Assembly (NCBI RefSeq): GCF_002741015.1
Contig: NZ_CP016617.1
Span: forward strand, 682,001-746,000
Origin: Microvirga ossetica
GTDB taxonomy: Bacteria; Pseudomonadota; Alphaproteobacteria; Rhizobiales; Beijerinckiaceae
Reading direction: 5' to 3'
DNA: 64,000 nucleotides
Below are positions 1-9,453 of the stretch, piece by piece. Both the position numbers and the translations under genes were made by a program. Position 1 is the stretch's first letter, and each line of letters opens with the position of its first letter. Under the pieces are notes generated by a model. It was not told the origin of the DNA. It did not search any database and saw only the letters and a list, made by a program, of their open reading frames with translations.

Positions 1-1494
1 CTCTTCATGACGCCCTTGCGCCATCAGGAGTTCAGCCTGCGCCCAATGCGCGTGGGCGTTCTGCGGGGCAAGAGCAACAGCCTGGGCGACCTTTGCCCTG
101 GCGTAGCCGAGAACTTCAGCGGCGGACTGTACATTGACGCGCAGGTTCACCAGTTCCACGGAGGCTCGCGCAATCCCCAGCATGGCGTCGACGTGATAGG
201 GGTCAATCCGCAGCGCCTGCCCGAACAGGTGAAGCGAAGCTACGACGTTGTCGCGAGTGTGCGGACCGTTCAAGGTGGCAAGACCCTGCAACGTAAGGTC
301 GACGGCATCTGGGTAGCCCGGTCGCTCCCGCTGCCCCCGCCGAATCTCAGCATCCGTCAGGGCGAGATCAAGCGCACGGGCGATACGGCTCGTTACGTCG
401 GCCTGCAACTCCGGCATCCTGGCGGTCTCGCCGTCAAACCGGTCGGCCCAAAGCTGTTCGCCGGTTTGGGTGTCAGCGAGCTGCGCGTTCACCCGCAGCA
501 TGTTTCCCACTCGTCGCACGCTGCCTTCCAGCGCATAGCGCACCCCGAGATCGCGGCCGATCTCCTTCACGTCCACGGCTTTGCGCTTGTAGGTGAAAGC
601 GACATTGCGAGCGATGACGAAACTGCCGGGGATGCGCGAGACGTCGGTCAGCAAATCATCGGTGATGCCGTCCGCAACGGCTTCCTGCCCAGGGTCGTCA
701 TTCAAGTTAACGAAAGGCAGCACGATGATGGAGAGCCGCGGGAGAGGGGACCGCACCGCTTGGCTTGTCACTCTCCCGGCGGGCGATTGAGCGACCTGCG
801 CCGCGCCTGTGTGGTCCTTCGGAACTGACCCGGCCCACGGCCATGACCACGACGCGACGGCAATGACTGTTGCGGCCATCACGGCCGCACCAGCGATCTT
901 CCACGGCAGCCAACCGTGGCTGGTGGCCCTGGGCTCAGGCAACGGCGTCGGCTCGCCTGAGCAAGTGTCAAGGTGAACCTGAAACACTCTGACCGGCCGC
1001 GCCACATTCTTGACCTGCTGCTCGCCGAGATCGTCGAAAGCATATGGGAGCCGATCTCTGATCTGGTCCCGCACCATGCGCGAGATGCAGATGCCGCCGG
1101 GCACGCACAGGCGCTCGAGCCTGGCGGCGATGTTCACAGCGTCCCCGATAATGTCACCCTCGTCGCTGAGGAGGTCACCAACATTCAGGCCCATCCGGAA
1201 GACAATCCGCTTGCTCTCCGGCGTTTCCGCATTGCGGACGAGCATGGCCCGTTGCACCTCGACCGCGCAGGCAACCGCCTCGACGGCACTGGGGAATTCG
1301 ATGAGCACACCGTCACCCGTGGACTTCACGAGGCGCCCGTTGTGGCGCTTCACGGATGGGTCGATGATTTCCCGTCGGATCGCCTTCAGGCCCGCGTGCG
1401 TCCCGGCCTCATCCCCGCCCATGAGACGGGAATAGCCCTCAACATCGGCCATCAAGACTGCGGCCAGCCGGCGCTCGGGATTTGGGTTCCGCAT
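1..1494 (-). CDS. Class III adenylate/guanylate cyclase with TolB-like/TPR region (3' end outside window)
   Basis: Converts ATP (or GTP) to a cyclic nucleotide. It is read on the minus strand from an ATG at 1494 and stays open to the window edge, so the C-terminus is missing. The N-terminus has the cyclase fold (LAAVLMADVEGYSRLMG, with the metal-binding Asp; KSTGDGVLIEF; GLNVGDLLSDEGDIIGDAVNIAARLE) over about residues 8-180. One transmembrane segment follows near residues 205-225. Then comes the region starting LSIIVLPFVNLNDDPG and ITDDLLTDVSRIPGSFVIARN, typical of rhizobial cyclases that continue into TPR repeats. Substrate preference cannot be read from the sequence. Forward-strand ORFs here are shadows. 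Confidence 0.9.
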   Translation of the reverse strand, partial: MRNPNPERRLAAVLMADVEGYSRLMGGDEAGTHAGLKAIRREIIDPSVKRHNGRLVKSTGDGVLIEFPSAVEAVACAVEVQRAMLVRNAETPESKRIVFRMGLNVGDLLSDEGDIIGDAVNIAARLERLCVPGGICISRMVRDQIRDRLPYAFDDLGEQQVKNVARPVRVFQVHLDTCSGEPTPLPEPRATSHGWLPWKIAGAAVMAATVIAVASWSWPWAGSVPKDHTGAAQVAQSPAGRVTSQAVRSPLPRLSIIVLPFVNLNDDPGQEAVADGITDDLLTDVSRIPGSFVIARNVAFTYKRKAVDVKEIGRDLGVRYALEGSVRRVGNMLRVNAQLADTQTGEQLWADRFDGETARMPELQADVTSRIARALDLALTDAEIRRGQRERPGYPDAVDLTLQGLATLNGPHTRDNVVASLHLFGQALRIDPYHVDAMLGIARASVELVNLRVNVQSAAEVLGYARAKVAQAVALAPQNAHAHWAQAELLMAQGRHEE

Positions 1495-1749
1495 GGCAGG
1501 CTCCGACGGCCCGGCAGTTTACTACACAACGCCTCAAGTGGCGAGAAAGCAGCCAGAGCCGGAGGGATGAAATAGTGCCGATAGATTGCGTTGTGCCTGC
1601 GGTGCAGCTTGCCGCCCAGAAAATTGGTCATTCAGGCGAGAACGAGCGTTGATCCAAGCCACATAGATTGGTGCTGATTCTATGTGCGGCCCCACAAGCC
1701 TTCGCGCCACCGATTGCGGCTATGATGATGACTTGGCACCCTTGGCAGT

Positions 1750-2379
1750 TTACGCCGCCTTGCGGCAAGCCTCGCCGATGGTCTCGTCGATCTGCCGGCG
1801 CACGGCCTCTATGGCCTGTTCGCGGGCCTCGGGTCCGAATGCCAGCTTCTCCGCCCGCAGGAAGGTCACGTCGGTGATGCCCATGAAGGCGAGAAGGTTG
1901 CGCAGATGCGGCTCCTGCGAGTCCATCGCCTGCGCCGGCCCCTCGCTGTAGAGGCCGCCGCGGCTCAGGACGACCACGGCGCGTTTGCCCTTGAGCAGTC
2001 CCTCGGGGCCGCTCTCGCTGTAGCTGAACGTGATCCCGGCCCGCAGCACGTGGTCGAACCAAGCCTTCAGGGTCGAGGGCATACCGAAATTGTACATGGG
2101 CGCCCCGATGATGAGGGTATCGGCGGCCTTGAGCTCGGCGATCAGCCCGTCCGACAGGAATTGGGCGGCAGCTTGGGCCGCGTTGCTGGGCTCCCCTCCG
2201 CGCAGCGCCGTGGCGGAGTCGATGGTCAGGTGCGGAACGGGTTCGCGGCCGAGATCCCGGGCGATGACCCGCAGGGCGGGATCGCGCGAGCGCAGGCGGG
2301 CGACGGTTTCCGCGACGAGCTGGCTGGACACGGAGGCTTCGCCGAGGGCACTGCTGGTGATCACGAGAGCTGTGGACAT
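1750..2379 (-). CDS. azoR: FMN-dependent NADH-azoreductase (AzoR family)
   Basis: Flavodoxin-fold quinone/azo reductase that reduces azo bonds and quinones with NAD(P)H in the cytoplasm; 209 aa, the usual family length. Visible motifs are the N-terminal strand MSTALVITSSALGEASVSSQLV, the FMN-binding loop around APMYNFGMPSTLKAWFDHVLRAG (residues about 95-120) and the SRGGLYSEGPAQAMD segment. The start is the ATG at 2379, with GGAAGG upstream. A longer ORF runs to 2691 but would cross the divergent LysR gene. The LysR gene starts 115 bp away on the other strand, a common arrangement for quinone- or azo-inducible reductases, so control by that LysR protein is likely (inference). Confidence 0.9.
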   Translation of the reverse strand: MSTALVITSSALGEASVSSQLVAETVARLRSRDPALRVIARDLGREPVPHLTIDSATALRGGEPSNAAQAAAQFLSDGLIAELKAADTLIIGAPMYNFGMPSTLKAWFDHVLRAGITFSYSESGPEGLLKGKRAVVVLSRGGLYSEGPAQAMDSQEPHLRNLLAFMGITDVTFLRAEKLAFGPEAREQAIEAVRRQIDETIGEACRKAA

Positions 2380-2494
2380 GAGACAATCCTTCCGAGGGTT
2401 CTGGTCCTTGCGGTACGACCGAGGTAATGGTTCATCCGATGGCGCAGAAGGCGCATATTCGGCACCATGCTGTTGCCAACGGAGGAACACTGCC

Positions 2495-3418
2495 GTGTCC
2501 GAGCTGGAGGAGCTGAGGACTTTCGTGGAGGTCGTCGAGAGCGGTGGACTCAACCGTGCCGCGGCCCGCCTGGGCGTCTCGAAGTCCATCATCAGTCGGA
2601 GAATCACGCGCCTGGAGGCTGACCTCGGCACGCGGCTGCTCAGCCGCAGCACGCGCGGCATCATCCCGACTGAGGCCGGCATCGAGTACAAGATCCGATG
2701 CGACCGGATCCTTGCGGAACTGGACGAAGCGCGCGATGCAATCGCTCAGCAGGGTGGGTCCGTGCGCGGCCGCCTGCGATTGTCCGCACCGCTATCCTTC
2801 GGTGTGCGGCACCTAGCGCCGGTCCTGGCGGACCTAGCCCGACGTCATCCGGCTCTCGAGCTGGACGTGTCCTATACCGACCGGGTGGTGGACCTGATCG
2901 GCGAGCGGTTCGATGCCGCGGTTCGCATTGGCTCGCTCAGGGATTCCAGTCTCGTTGTTCGCAGAATAGCCCCCGTTCACGCGGTACTGGTCGCAAGTCC
3001 CGAGTACCTTGCCCGCCATGGGCGGCCGGGGACACCACAGGATCTCGTTGGCAACGAATGCTTGATCTACACGGCCAGCCTAGTCCCGGAGTGGCAATTC
3101 CAGTCGGGCAATCGCCGGATCTCGATTCGACCTGAGGGACGCCTGAGGTCGGATAACGGGGAAGCCATTCTCCAATGGGCGATCGCGAGCCTCGGGATTG
3201 CGAACGCTCCATCGTTCCTGGTCTCCGACGCCATCGAGAGCGGTGCCCTTGAGCCCCTCCTGCTGGACTATCCGCAGCCCGAGTTCGGCATCCACATCGT
3301 GCGTCCGCCGGGTTCCCATGTCCCGGGCAAGGTCCGGATTCTGATCGACACGCTGGTCGAACGTTTTGGAGGCACGCCTGAATGGGATCGGTGCCTCATC
3401 AGGTTGAGCGGACGGTAG
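2495..3418 (+). CDS. LysR family transcriptional regulator
   Basis: 307-aa LysR-type regulator. The N-terminal winged HTH is clear (LEELRTFVEVVESGGLNRAAARLGVSKSIISRRITRLEADLGTRLLSRSTRG), followed by a periplasmic-binding-protein-like effector domain. The start is taken as GTG 2495 because GGAGGA lies 8 nt upstream. The open frame extends further upstream, but into the azoreductase gene. It is divergent from the azoreductase at 1750-2379 and probably controls it and itself from the 115-bp shared intergenic region. The effector is unknown. Confidence 0.88.
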   Translation: MSELEELRTFVEVVESGGLNRAAARLGVSKSIISRRITRLEADLGTRLLSRSTRGIIPTEAGIEYKIRCDRILAELDEARDAIAQQGGSVRGRLRLSAPLSFGVRHLAPVLADLARRHPALELDVSYTDRVVDLIGERFDAAVRIGSLRDSSLVVRRIAPVHAVLVASPEYLARHGRPGTPQDLVGNECLIYTASLVPEWQFQSGNRRISIRPEGRLRSDNGEAILQWAIASLGIANAPSFLVSDAIESGALEPLLLDYPQPEFGIHIVRPPGSHVPGKVRILIDTLVERFGGTPEWDRCLIRLSGR

Positions 3419-3737
3419 TCCTTCGACCAGATCTGCCATACGGGGCTTTGCGCTACGAGCGCAGTGCCCAGGGAATAGATGCATGAGTCTTGAGAGCACG
3501 TCGGTGAAGTGGCTCTTATCAGTAAAGCAGCAGCGTCTCGCGACCTCCTTGGGGGGATGGGTTCGGATTCAAAACGGGTCCTGCCCTTCCTTCAAGCGTT
3601 GCAGGGACGCCGGCCGTTGTGGCCAAACAGTGGGTCCTATCTTAGGATCAAAGGCGCTGAACGTTGAATTCCCGAGTCTTTTGTGATCCGCATTCGCGGG
3701 TAGGACTGCTGCTGCGATCGTCAATGAAAGATCGTCC
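3419..3737. other. Intergenic region, no gene seen
   Basis: A 319-bp gap between the LysR gene and the LtrA gene. Only short ORFs without a convincing ribosome-binding site or known motif are present. I see no RNA gene or strong terminator hairpin. Confidence 0.5.
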
Positions 3738-5057
3738 ATGACCGCTACGCCGGCCGAATCCGGAACGCTCCACCATCTCACCCGGCGCATGGGCGGGCGT
3801 GATCCCCACGAGGCTCACCGTGTCGCAACGCCGCTTGAGTTGCTGTTCGACCTGACGTTTGTCGTTGGCTTTGGCCTCGCGGCCTCCCAGGTCGCCCATG
3901 CGCTGGCGGAGGGCCACTACGCCGTCGCGCTGATTGGCTTCGGCTTTGCAAGCTTCTCCATCTGCTGGGCCTGGGTCAATTTCTCCTGGTTCTCCTCGGC
4001 CTATGATACCGATGACTGGATTTTCCGGCTCGTCACCATGGTGCAGATGATCGGTGTGCTGGTCCTAGCCATCGGCCTGCCGCGCATGTTCGCCTCGATC
4101 GAGCACAGCGAGCACCTCGACAATTCGGTCATGGTGCTCGGCTATGTGATCATGCGCATCGCCATGGTCGTCCAATGGCTCCGCGCAGCCCGGCAGGATC
4201 CCGCCCGGCGCAGCGCCTGCCTGACCTATGCCACTGCCATCTCGATCGCCCAGATCGGCTGGGTGGTGCTGATCTTCTTCGATTTCACGCTTGGCGTGAC
4301 TTTGATCCTCAGTTGCACCCTCGCGCTCATCGAACTGGCGGGTCCCGTCCTCGCCGAGCACAGGGATGGAGGGACGCCTTGGCACGCCCATCATATTGCC
4401 GAGCGCCACAGCCTGTTCGCCATCATCGCGCTCGGCGAGGGGGTCGTGGGCACGCTCGCGACCCTGTCAGCGGTCGTCGAGGAGCAGGGCTGGACCACGG
4501 ACGCGGCCCTGGTCTGCCTCGCCGGCATCGGGCTCACCTTCGGCATGTGGTGGGTTTATTACATCCTGCCGTCAGCCCAGGTGCTCCACGCCCACCGCAA
4601 CCGATCCTTCGTCTGGGGCTACGGCCAGATGGTGATCGTCACCGCCATCGTCGCGACGGGCGCCGGATTGCACGTCGCGGCGTATTTCATCGAACACAAG
4701 GCCCACATCGGCGCGCTCGCGACGGTGCTGAGCGTCGCCATTCCGGTCGGTGTCTTTCTCGGATCGATCTATGCACTCTACACCTATCTCGTTGGCCGCT
4801 TCGATCCCTTCCACGCGTGGCTGCTGGTTGGAACGGCGGGTGTCGTTGCGCTGGCAATTATCGCGGCATCGGCCGGCATCGACATGCCGATCTGCCTCAT
4901 CATCCTCACGCTCGCGCCGGTGGTCACGATTGTCGGATATGAAATGCTGGGACACCATCATGAGGCAGAGGTGCTCGCGAACGACGCCGCAACGACTCCA
5001 GTGGCACACCCGCGCATGCACGGGGGCTCCTCATTGCCTCATCCGCATCGGCAATAG
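3738..5057 (+). CDS. ltrA: Low temperature requirement protein A (LtrA) family membrane protein
   Basis: 439-aa polytopic inner-membrane protein. The LtrA signature TPLELLFDLTFVVGFGLAASQVAHAL begins near residue 32 and is followed by about ten hydrophobic segments, including WVNFSWFSSAYDTDDWIFRLVTM. HHIAERHSLFAIIALGEGVVGTLAT in the second half is the conserved duplicated element. The family is named from Listeria growth at low temperature, but its transport or signalling role is not established. The start ATG 3738 is the first good start. The gene stands alone, with no obvious operon partner. Confidence 0.88.
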   Translation: MTATPAESGTLHHLTRRMGGRDPHEAHRVATPLELLFDLTFVVGFGLAASQVAHALAEGHYAVALIGFGFASFSICWAWVNFSWFSSAYDTDDWIFRLVTMVQMIGVLVLAIGLPRMFASIEHSEHLDNSVMVLGYVIMRIAMVVQWLRAARQDPARRSACLTYATAISIAQIGWVVLIFFDFTLGVTLILSCTLALIELAGPVLAEHRDGGTPWHAHHIAERHSLFAIIALGEGVVGTLATLSAVVEEQGWTTDAALVCLAGIGLTFGMWWVYYILPSAQVLHAHRNRSFVWGYGQMVIVTAIVATGAGLHVAAYFIEHKAHIGALATVLSVAIPVGVFLGSIYALYTYLVGRFDPFHAWLLVGTAGVVALAIIAASAGIDMPICLIILTLAPVVTIVGYEMLGHHHEAEVLANDAATTPVAHPRMHGGSSLPHPHRQ

Positions 5058-5136
5058 TGGTCTGGTCGCCGACCGTCCTTGTTCGATGGATGACCTTGCC
5101 TGAGCCAGACGATAATAAAGAACCAGACGTCCGTTC

Positions 5137-5234
5137 ATGGCACTCCCGAGACGTAAGAGCTTGTTCCGCTTTGGCGGTTGAGAGCCGACATTCGTTGGTT
5201 GGTCGCAACGTGAATGTTTGACCCCAAGCAGACA
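5137..5234 (+). repeat. Dispersed intergenic repeat, copy A
   Basis: About 98 bp beginning ATGGCACTCCCGAGACGTAA and ending TTTGACCCCAAGCAGAC. It is closely similar over its full length to copies at 21977-22073 and 41977-42073. It lies between the LtrA gene and the IS630 element and carries no ORF of note. Confidence 0.8.
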
Positions 5235-5263
5235 TTGCGCCTGCAATCTCCTGTTGAAGCTAG

Positions 5264-6304
5264 AGCCATTTCCGGCTATTCCGAGTCAGAGGGGATTCCG
5301 CTTTGAGATCTGATGTGGCTTGCTGACTTCCAGACATGGAGGCACGGCATGGCACGCGCTTACAGTCAGGATCTGCGGGATCGGGTGATCAAGACAGCCC
5401 TGAGTGGCGTCTCAGTGCGGCGGGCAGCCGCCCGCTATGGGGTTGGCATCTCAACCGCCGTTCTGTGGGTGCGCCGCGCTCGATCCGGCGAGGTGGCTGC
5501 CCGCCGGCAGGGCCAACCCAGGGTCTCCAAACTTGATCCGCATGCCGCCTTTCTCCTGGAACTGATCGACGCCTCCTCGCATATCAGTCTTCACGAGATG
5601 CAGGCGAGGCTGAGGCAGGAGCGCGGCGTCTCAGCCGGCATCGGCACATTGTGGCGCTTCTTTCATGCGCGGGCGATCACCGTCAAAAAAAACCGCCCAC
5701 GCCTGCGAGCGCGACCGGCCTGACGTCAGAGCCGCGCGCGAGGCTTGGTTTGACGGCCAGCTTGATCTCGACCCGGAACGGCTGGTGTTCATTGACGAGA
5801 CCAGCGCCTCGACCAAGATGGCCCGCCTGTACGGACGCTGCGCGCGGGGCCAGCGCTTGCGGGTCGGACTGCCGCACGGACATTGGAAGACCACGACTTT
5901 TGTGGCAGGTTTGCGCCTAAGCGGGTTTACCGCGCCCATGGTGTTGGATGGTCCGATGACCGGTCCGTGGTTTGCCGCTTATGTCGAGCAGATCCTGGTG
6001 CCGACACTCCGACCGGGCGACGTGGTGATCCTGGACAACCTGCCGCCGCACAAGAGTGCAGCCGTTCGGGAGCTTGTTGAGGCAACAGGGGCCAGGCTGA
6101 TGCGCCTGCCGCCGTATTCGCCCGACTTCAACCCGATTGAGAATGCCTTTGCCAAGCTCAAGGCATTGCTGCGCAAGGCAGCCGCTCGCACGAAGGAAGT
6201 GCTGTGGCAGACCATTGGCGAATTGCTGGACGAGTTCTCGCCTGAGGAATGCGCCAACTACTTCAGGGCCGCTGGATATGAACCGGAATAAGCGGAAATG
6301 GCTC
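5264..6304 (+). mobile_element. IS630 family insertion sequence with TA target duplication
   Basis: A 1041-bp element bounded by near-perfect terminal inverted repeats. The left end is GAGCCATTTCC-GG-CTATTCCG and the reverse complement of the right end is GAGCCATTTCC-GC-TTATTCCG. The dinucleotide TA is present at both flanks (5262-5263 and 6305-6306), as expected for IS630/Tc1-mariner elements. It contains one transposase gene in two frames. Confidence 0.9.
5349..6291 (+). CDS. IS630 family transposase, two frames (frameshift at an A8 run)
   Basis: DDE transposase that mobilises the surrounding IS. Frame 1 (5349 to about 5690) has the HTH region MARAYSQDLRDRVIKTAL and a second HTH. Frame 2 (to 6291) has the catalytic domain with FIDETSAST (first D), VILDNLPPHKS (second D) and YSPDFNPIENAFAKLK (E). 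The frames meet at eight A residues (5685-5692), where a one-base change of register restores a continuous protein. IS630 elements often make the fusion by slippage at such runs, so this may be programmed rather than damage. The start ATG 5349 was chosen because MARAYSQDLR is the typical N-terminus. Confidence 0.85.
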
Positions 6305-6434
6305 TAGCTTAGCATTTTCATCTGGAATGGTCAGGCTTTCCCACTGGAACGCTATCGCCTGAATGCGGGCTCATGGCCTTCACCGTCGACACGGTCTGAT
6401 CCGTGCAACAAAGCGTTATAGCTCTGCGAGGGGA

Positions 6435-6833
6435 TCAACGCCTCCACTTACCTTCGTACCGGAATTCCGGGGCGGACTTTAGTTGATCAAGGTCGGCATT
6501 CATGGTCGCCTGCCAACTGTTCTCGCCCTCCGTGTACCGGATCGCGATCGCGGATGGATCGACTGCCACGTAGCGTTGGCCGCTCCCCAGGACCTCACCG
6601 ACGGATAACACGATGCCTACGATCTGGCCGCCCTCAAAGACAACGTCTTCGATCTTTCCCATTCCTTTGCCGCCAGCGCTTTGAACATCCAGACCAATCA
6701 GCCGCGAGCTCAGTATGGCATTGTTGCTGATTGTGATGAACTGCGGCGCACCGGACGCTGGCGGTGTGCTCTGGGCTTGTGCCATGCCTGACATGCCGAG
6801 AGTAACGAGAACTATAAGAGCTGAAGAGCGCAT
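6435..6833 (-). CDS. Secreted PRC-barrel domain protein
   Basis: 132 aa. A signal peptide (MRSSALIVLVTLGMSGMAQA, cleavage after AQA) is followed by a PRC-barrel domain: SSRLIGLDVQSAGGKGMGKIEDVVFEGGQIVGIVLSVG. The protein is predicted to be exported to the periplasm. PRC-barrel proteins of this kind are common in Methylobacteriaceae stress regulons, but no specific function can be assigned. The coordinates cover a complete ORF from an ATG at 6833. It stands alone downstream of the IS630 element. Confidence 0.8.
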   Translation of the reverse strand: MRSSALIVLVTLGMSGMAQAQSTPPASGAPQFITISNNAILSSRLIGLDVQSAGGKGMGKIEDVVFEGGQIVGIVLSVGEVLGSGQRYVAVDPSAIAIRYTEGENSWQATMNADLDQLKSAPEFRYEGKWRR

Positions 6834-7262
6834 CGATTCTATCCTCGAAAGCGGTGTGCAGCACCAGTAGCGCCCACGATAATGGCCGATTTAGGAGGAT
6901 CGTCCGGTGCCGTTGGGTTTGGAGCTTGCCGATCTTCAATGCGTGGCAAGCAACGGCAGAACCCTGAGACGAGTTCGGACAATGGACCGAACGGAGCAAT
7001 CTCTGTTGGGGAACTGGGCCGAGACTCCCATATACAAGTTTGGAGCCGCGATATGCTCCTTCGAGGAGAGACCTATGCGGATCATGACAGCCACGGCCGT
7101 GCTGGCCTCGTGACCGTTTCATTGCTTTCGCCGCCTCTAAAGCCAAACATTGGAGACTTCATCGTTAGGGCGGGCCTCACCGTGCAATAGCCGGCTTATG
7201 CCCATTTCTGAGAGAGTTCAGTTGACGAGGCCATCTTTCGCAAAGGCGGTTAATCGCCACCC
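6834..7262. other. Intergenic region with a short aborted leader-like ORF
   Basis: A 429-bp gap. At 7075-7113 there is a good GAGGAG site followed by ATG and a 12-codon ORF (MRIMTATAVLAS) that stops at TGA. It resembles the beginning of a signal peptide and may be the remnant of a deleted secreted-protein gene. Nothing else is recognisable. Confidence 0.35.
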
Positions 7263-7517
7263 TCAGGCGGGCGGCGTCTCCTGGTGAGCTGCCGTCAATT
7301 CTTGAGGATCGACCCTGACCGCCTGTACCGAGCCATGATTTCCTTGATGGAGTGGCAGGTAGATAGTGGTCGCAACGCGCCGGTAGGCGAGGAACGACAG
7401 CCCCTCAATCAATTCCTCGTCAATGTCGATCGCGTATGTTCCGGCAGGCTGCATCTTATCCACGGCCATGAGTGAAAACGGGCGGTCGAAGGTCATGGTC
7501 TCTCGTGTTGTGCGCAT
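7263..7517 (-). CDS. Small hypothetical protein
   Basis: 84 aa, soluble, no recognised domain. It begins MRTTRETMTFDRPFSLMAVDKMQPAGTYAIDIDEELIEGLSFLAYRRVATTIYLP. The regular amphipathic composition and the ATG start at 7517 suggest a real gene. It lies 9 bp downstream of the gene at 7527-7871 on the same strand, so the two may be cotranscribed. Function unknown. Confidence 0.6.
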   Translation of the reverse strand: MRTTRETMTFDRPFSLMAVDKMQPAGTYAIDIDEELIEGLSFLAYRRVATTIYLPLHQGNHGSVQAVRVDPQELTAAHQETPPA

Positions 7518-7526
7518 GACCTATTC

Positions 7527-7871
7527 CTAAGCGGCGATCTTGTCGGCGCAATCTTTGGCTACCTGGCTGTTGCCTTCCGCGGTGCCGGGCATGGTCGCCC
7601 ATCCATTCTTCAGGACGAGGTCGCCCCTGTTCCATGACGAGGCGGTCTTGATGGCAGCAACACGCTCAGTAAGCTGGGGATCGCGCTTGGATTGATCAAC
7701 GCAGATCAGGGATAAAGCCGTGACTACCTCGGCTTTCGATTGATCGGCCGCCATCGTGCGAGCCGTGCCGCCGGTGACCCAACCGCCCCAGGAAAACCCG
7801 ATGACGGCGAGCGCGACAGCGCCACAGGCGGCGCCGTAGAGGCCAGGCTTCAGCCACTCAGGGGTTTGCAT
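7527..7871 (-). CDS. Hypothetical protein with one N-terminal membrane segment
   Basis: 114 aa from ATG 7871, with AAGGA upstream. An open frame extends to 7940 but lacks a better ribosome site. Residues about 12-32 (YGAACGAVALAVIGFSWGGWV) form a single membrane anchor. The rest is soluble, with two cysteines (SLICVDQS and VAKDCADK). Similar small proteins are frequent in Methylobacteriaceae, but I do not know a function. Probably cotranscribed with 7263-7517. Confidence 0.65.
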   Translation of the reverse strand: MQTPEWLKPGLYGAACGAVALAVIGFSWGGWVTGGTARTMAADQSKAEVVTALSLICVDQSKRDPQLTERVAAIKTASSWNRGDLVLKNGWATMPGTAEGNSQVAKDCADKIAA

Positions 7872-8122
7872 GATGTTTTCCTTAGGACAGCAAAAGAAAT
7901 ATTCTTCTGTCAATAAGATTAACATATCACGCTTGAACAATTTATCTCAGCTTTATATTTGATCTGAGTTCTATTTAATTGGTTTATGGCTCCCCATATC
8001 CTACGAATGACAAGCACGAGTCTGCAACTGGAGGAGCGGATCATTACTGCCCAGGCAGCGAAACTTGGTTTGCCCCGAGCCTGATGCCCTCAATGGAGAA
8101 GCTCTGCAGTGAGGAGATTGGC

Positions 8123-8662
8123 ATGACATTCCTGATCCAGTTCAAAAGGTTTCGACGCGGTGTTCCAGAGGTCATCGGAACCCTGCCGATCGCTGCTGCT
8201 GACGGTGCCGCAGCCTTGGCCTTCGCCCGGAGCGTTGCCGGAATGAGACGCTGGCCATCCCGGACCGATGCTCTGCGTGTGATGGACGATGGCGGCCGCA
8301 TACTGCTCGATTGGACCGTGCCGGTAGCTGCCGCGCAGCCACTCACCTCCTCAACCAGCCCTGTTCCGACTAAGCCCGCCGGCAAAGAGCCGCGCCCAGC
8401 GCCTCTCATGACGGCGGAGCACCCAGAAGACAGCCCGTCAACGCCCACCCTGGGCCAGCATCGGTTTGCTGTGGGACAGGCCGTCTCCTACGCGGAGGAC
8501 GGTCAGCCCGAGATCTGGAAAGGCGGCTATGAGATCGTCAGGCTCGATGATCCGCATCACGGGCCGCGATACGCGATCAGAAGCGCAGATCAGTCGTATG
8601 ACCGGATCGTCCATGAGCACGAACTCCGCGAGGACCTGGGTGCCCGCGGTCGTGGGCGCTGA
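8123..8662 (+). CDS. Hypothetical protein, two-part architecture
   Basis: 179 aa. The start ATG 8123 is supported by GAGGAG 6 nt upstream; a longer open frame from 7979 has no such site. The N-terminal part is MTFLIQFKRFRRGVPEVIGTLPIAAADGAAALAFAR. A Pro/Ser/Thr-rich linker (about 78-110) follows, then a C-terminal segment (GQHRFAVGQAVSYAEDGQPEIWKGGYEIVRLDD...YAIRSADQSYDRIVHEHEL) that looks like a small beta-barrel module. I do not recognise a named family. Confidence 0.65.
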   Translation: MTFLIQFKRFRRGVPEVIGTLPIAAADGAAALAFARSVAGMRRWPSRTDALRVMDDGGRILLDWTVPVAAAQPLTSSTSPVPTKPAGKEPRPAPLMTAEHPEDSPSTPTLGQHRFAVGQAVSYAEDGQPEIWKGGYEIVRLDDPHHGPRYAIRSADQSYDRIVHEHELREDLGARGRGR

Positions 8663-8769
8663 GGTTGCATCTCCGGTTCGCCTCCAAACCAGTCAAAAAC
8701 CTGCACCAAGCTGCCACGGACGCACGGCGAACCCGAGCCGTTGGCGGCACGAAGGAAAGCGAGCGAGAC

Positions 8770-8919
8770 ATGGCACAGAACATCCTCAGTTTGGCGACAT
8801 CGATCATGCGCAAGATTTGGGGTGCGTTGACATCTGACCCCGCTCCCGCCGTGCAACCACGACCGCAGCTCGACGGAAGGCGAGGTTACGGAGACGACAA
8901 CATTAAACCGCCCGGCTGA
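8770..8919 (+). CDS. Possible small protein, 49 aa
   Basis: A short ORF beginning MAQNILSLATSIMRKIWGAL, preceded by GAAGGAAAG about 10 nt upstream. The N-terminal half is amphipathic or hydrophobic and the C-terminal half is proline-rich. There is no family assignment. It may be cotranscribed with the gene at 8123-8662, which ends 107 bp upstream. Low confidence. Confidence 0.3.
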   Translation: MAQNILSLATSIMRKIWGALTSDPAPAVQPRPQLDGRRGYGDDNIKPPG

Positions 8920-9099
8920 GCTTTGAGGGCGCAGTTGCTCTGGGTAGGCTTCTCATCAACGTCTCTCGTCGCTGGGCAAATGCCGCGAGAGGCGGAACAT
9001 GTCAGTGACCGTCGCTGCGTTCCCGCGCTGGCGCAGCCCGCGACCCGTGCTGGGCCTATCCATCCCGATACAGGTCAGTTCCAAGCGACATCGATAGTA

Positions 9100-9453
9100 C
9101 TACTGCGCTCGAGGCTGCCGGGTTTCCCGACGGATATTCTCTAACTCACTGCGGGTATGTTCCATCTCCCGCCGAACTGCGCCGATATCCCGGCGCAACT
9201 CCTCAATCGAGCGCGTCATCTGTTGCGTCAGTTCCCGCAAGTCACTGCGCGTGATCGACGCGTCCGTGTTATCCTGCTGAACGCTCGCACAATCCGGTTT
9301 GCCATCACGGCGGTAGCGCAGGCTCAGGGTCTCTCCCACCTTGAGATACACACAGCGCGTCTCAGGGTCGCGCCATGTCGATGGCGGAGTTTCTTGTGCC
9401 ATTGCCGGGGCGGCGAGGGCAAACAACCCAGCCATGATTGCAATGTTGATCAT
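9100..9453 (-). CDS. Secreted coiled-coil hypothetical protein
   Basis: 117 aa. A signal peptide (MINIAIMAGLFALAAPAMAQ) is followed by a short domain with a cysteine pair (ETRCVYLKVGETLSLRYRRDGKPDCASV). A C-terminal coiled coil covers about residues 70-115 (LRELTQQMTRSIEELRRDIGAVRREMEHTRSELENIRRE). The start was chosen for the signal peptide and the GGAGGA just upstream. An open frame continues upstream to 9540. Probably periplasmic; function unknown. Confidence 0.7.
   Translation of the reverse strand: MINIAIMAGLFALAAPAMAQETPPSTWRDPETRCVYLKVGETLSLRYRRDGKPDCASVQQDNTDASITRSDLRELTQQMTRSIEELRRDIGAVRREMEHTRSELENIRRETRQPRAQ

Noticed and set aside
1..828. 273-aa plus-strand ORF at the left edge
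   Set aside because: Shadow of the adenylate cyclase, whose conserved domains read on the minus strand.
5685..5692. IS630 transposase as a plain pseudogene
   Set aside because: The frame change sits on an A8 run, where this family commonly uses slippage to make the fusion, so damage cannot be assumed.
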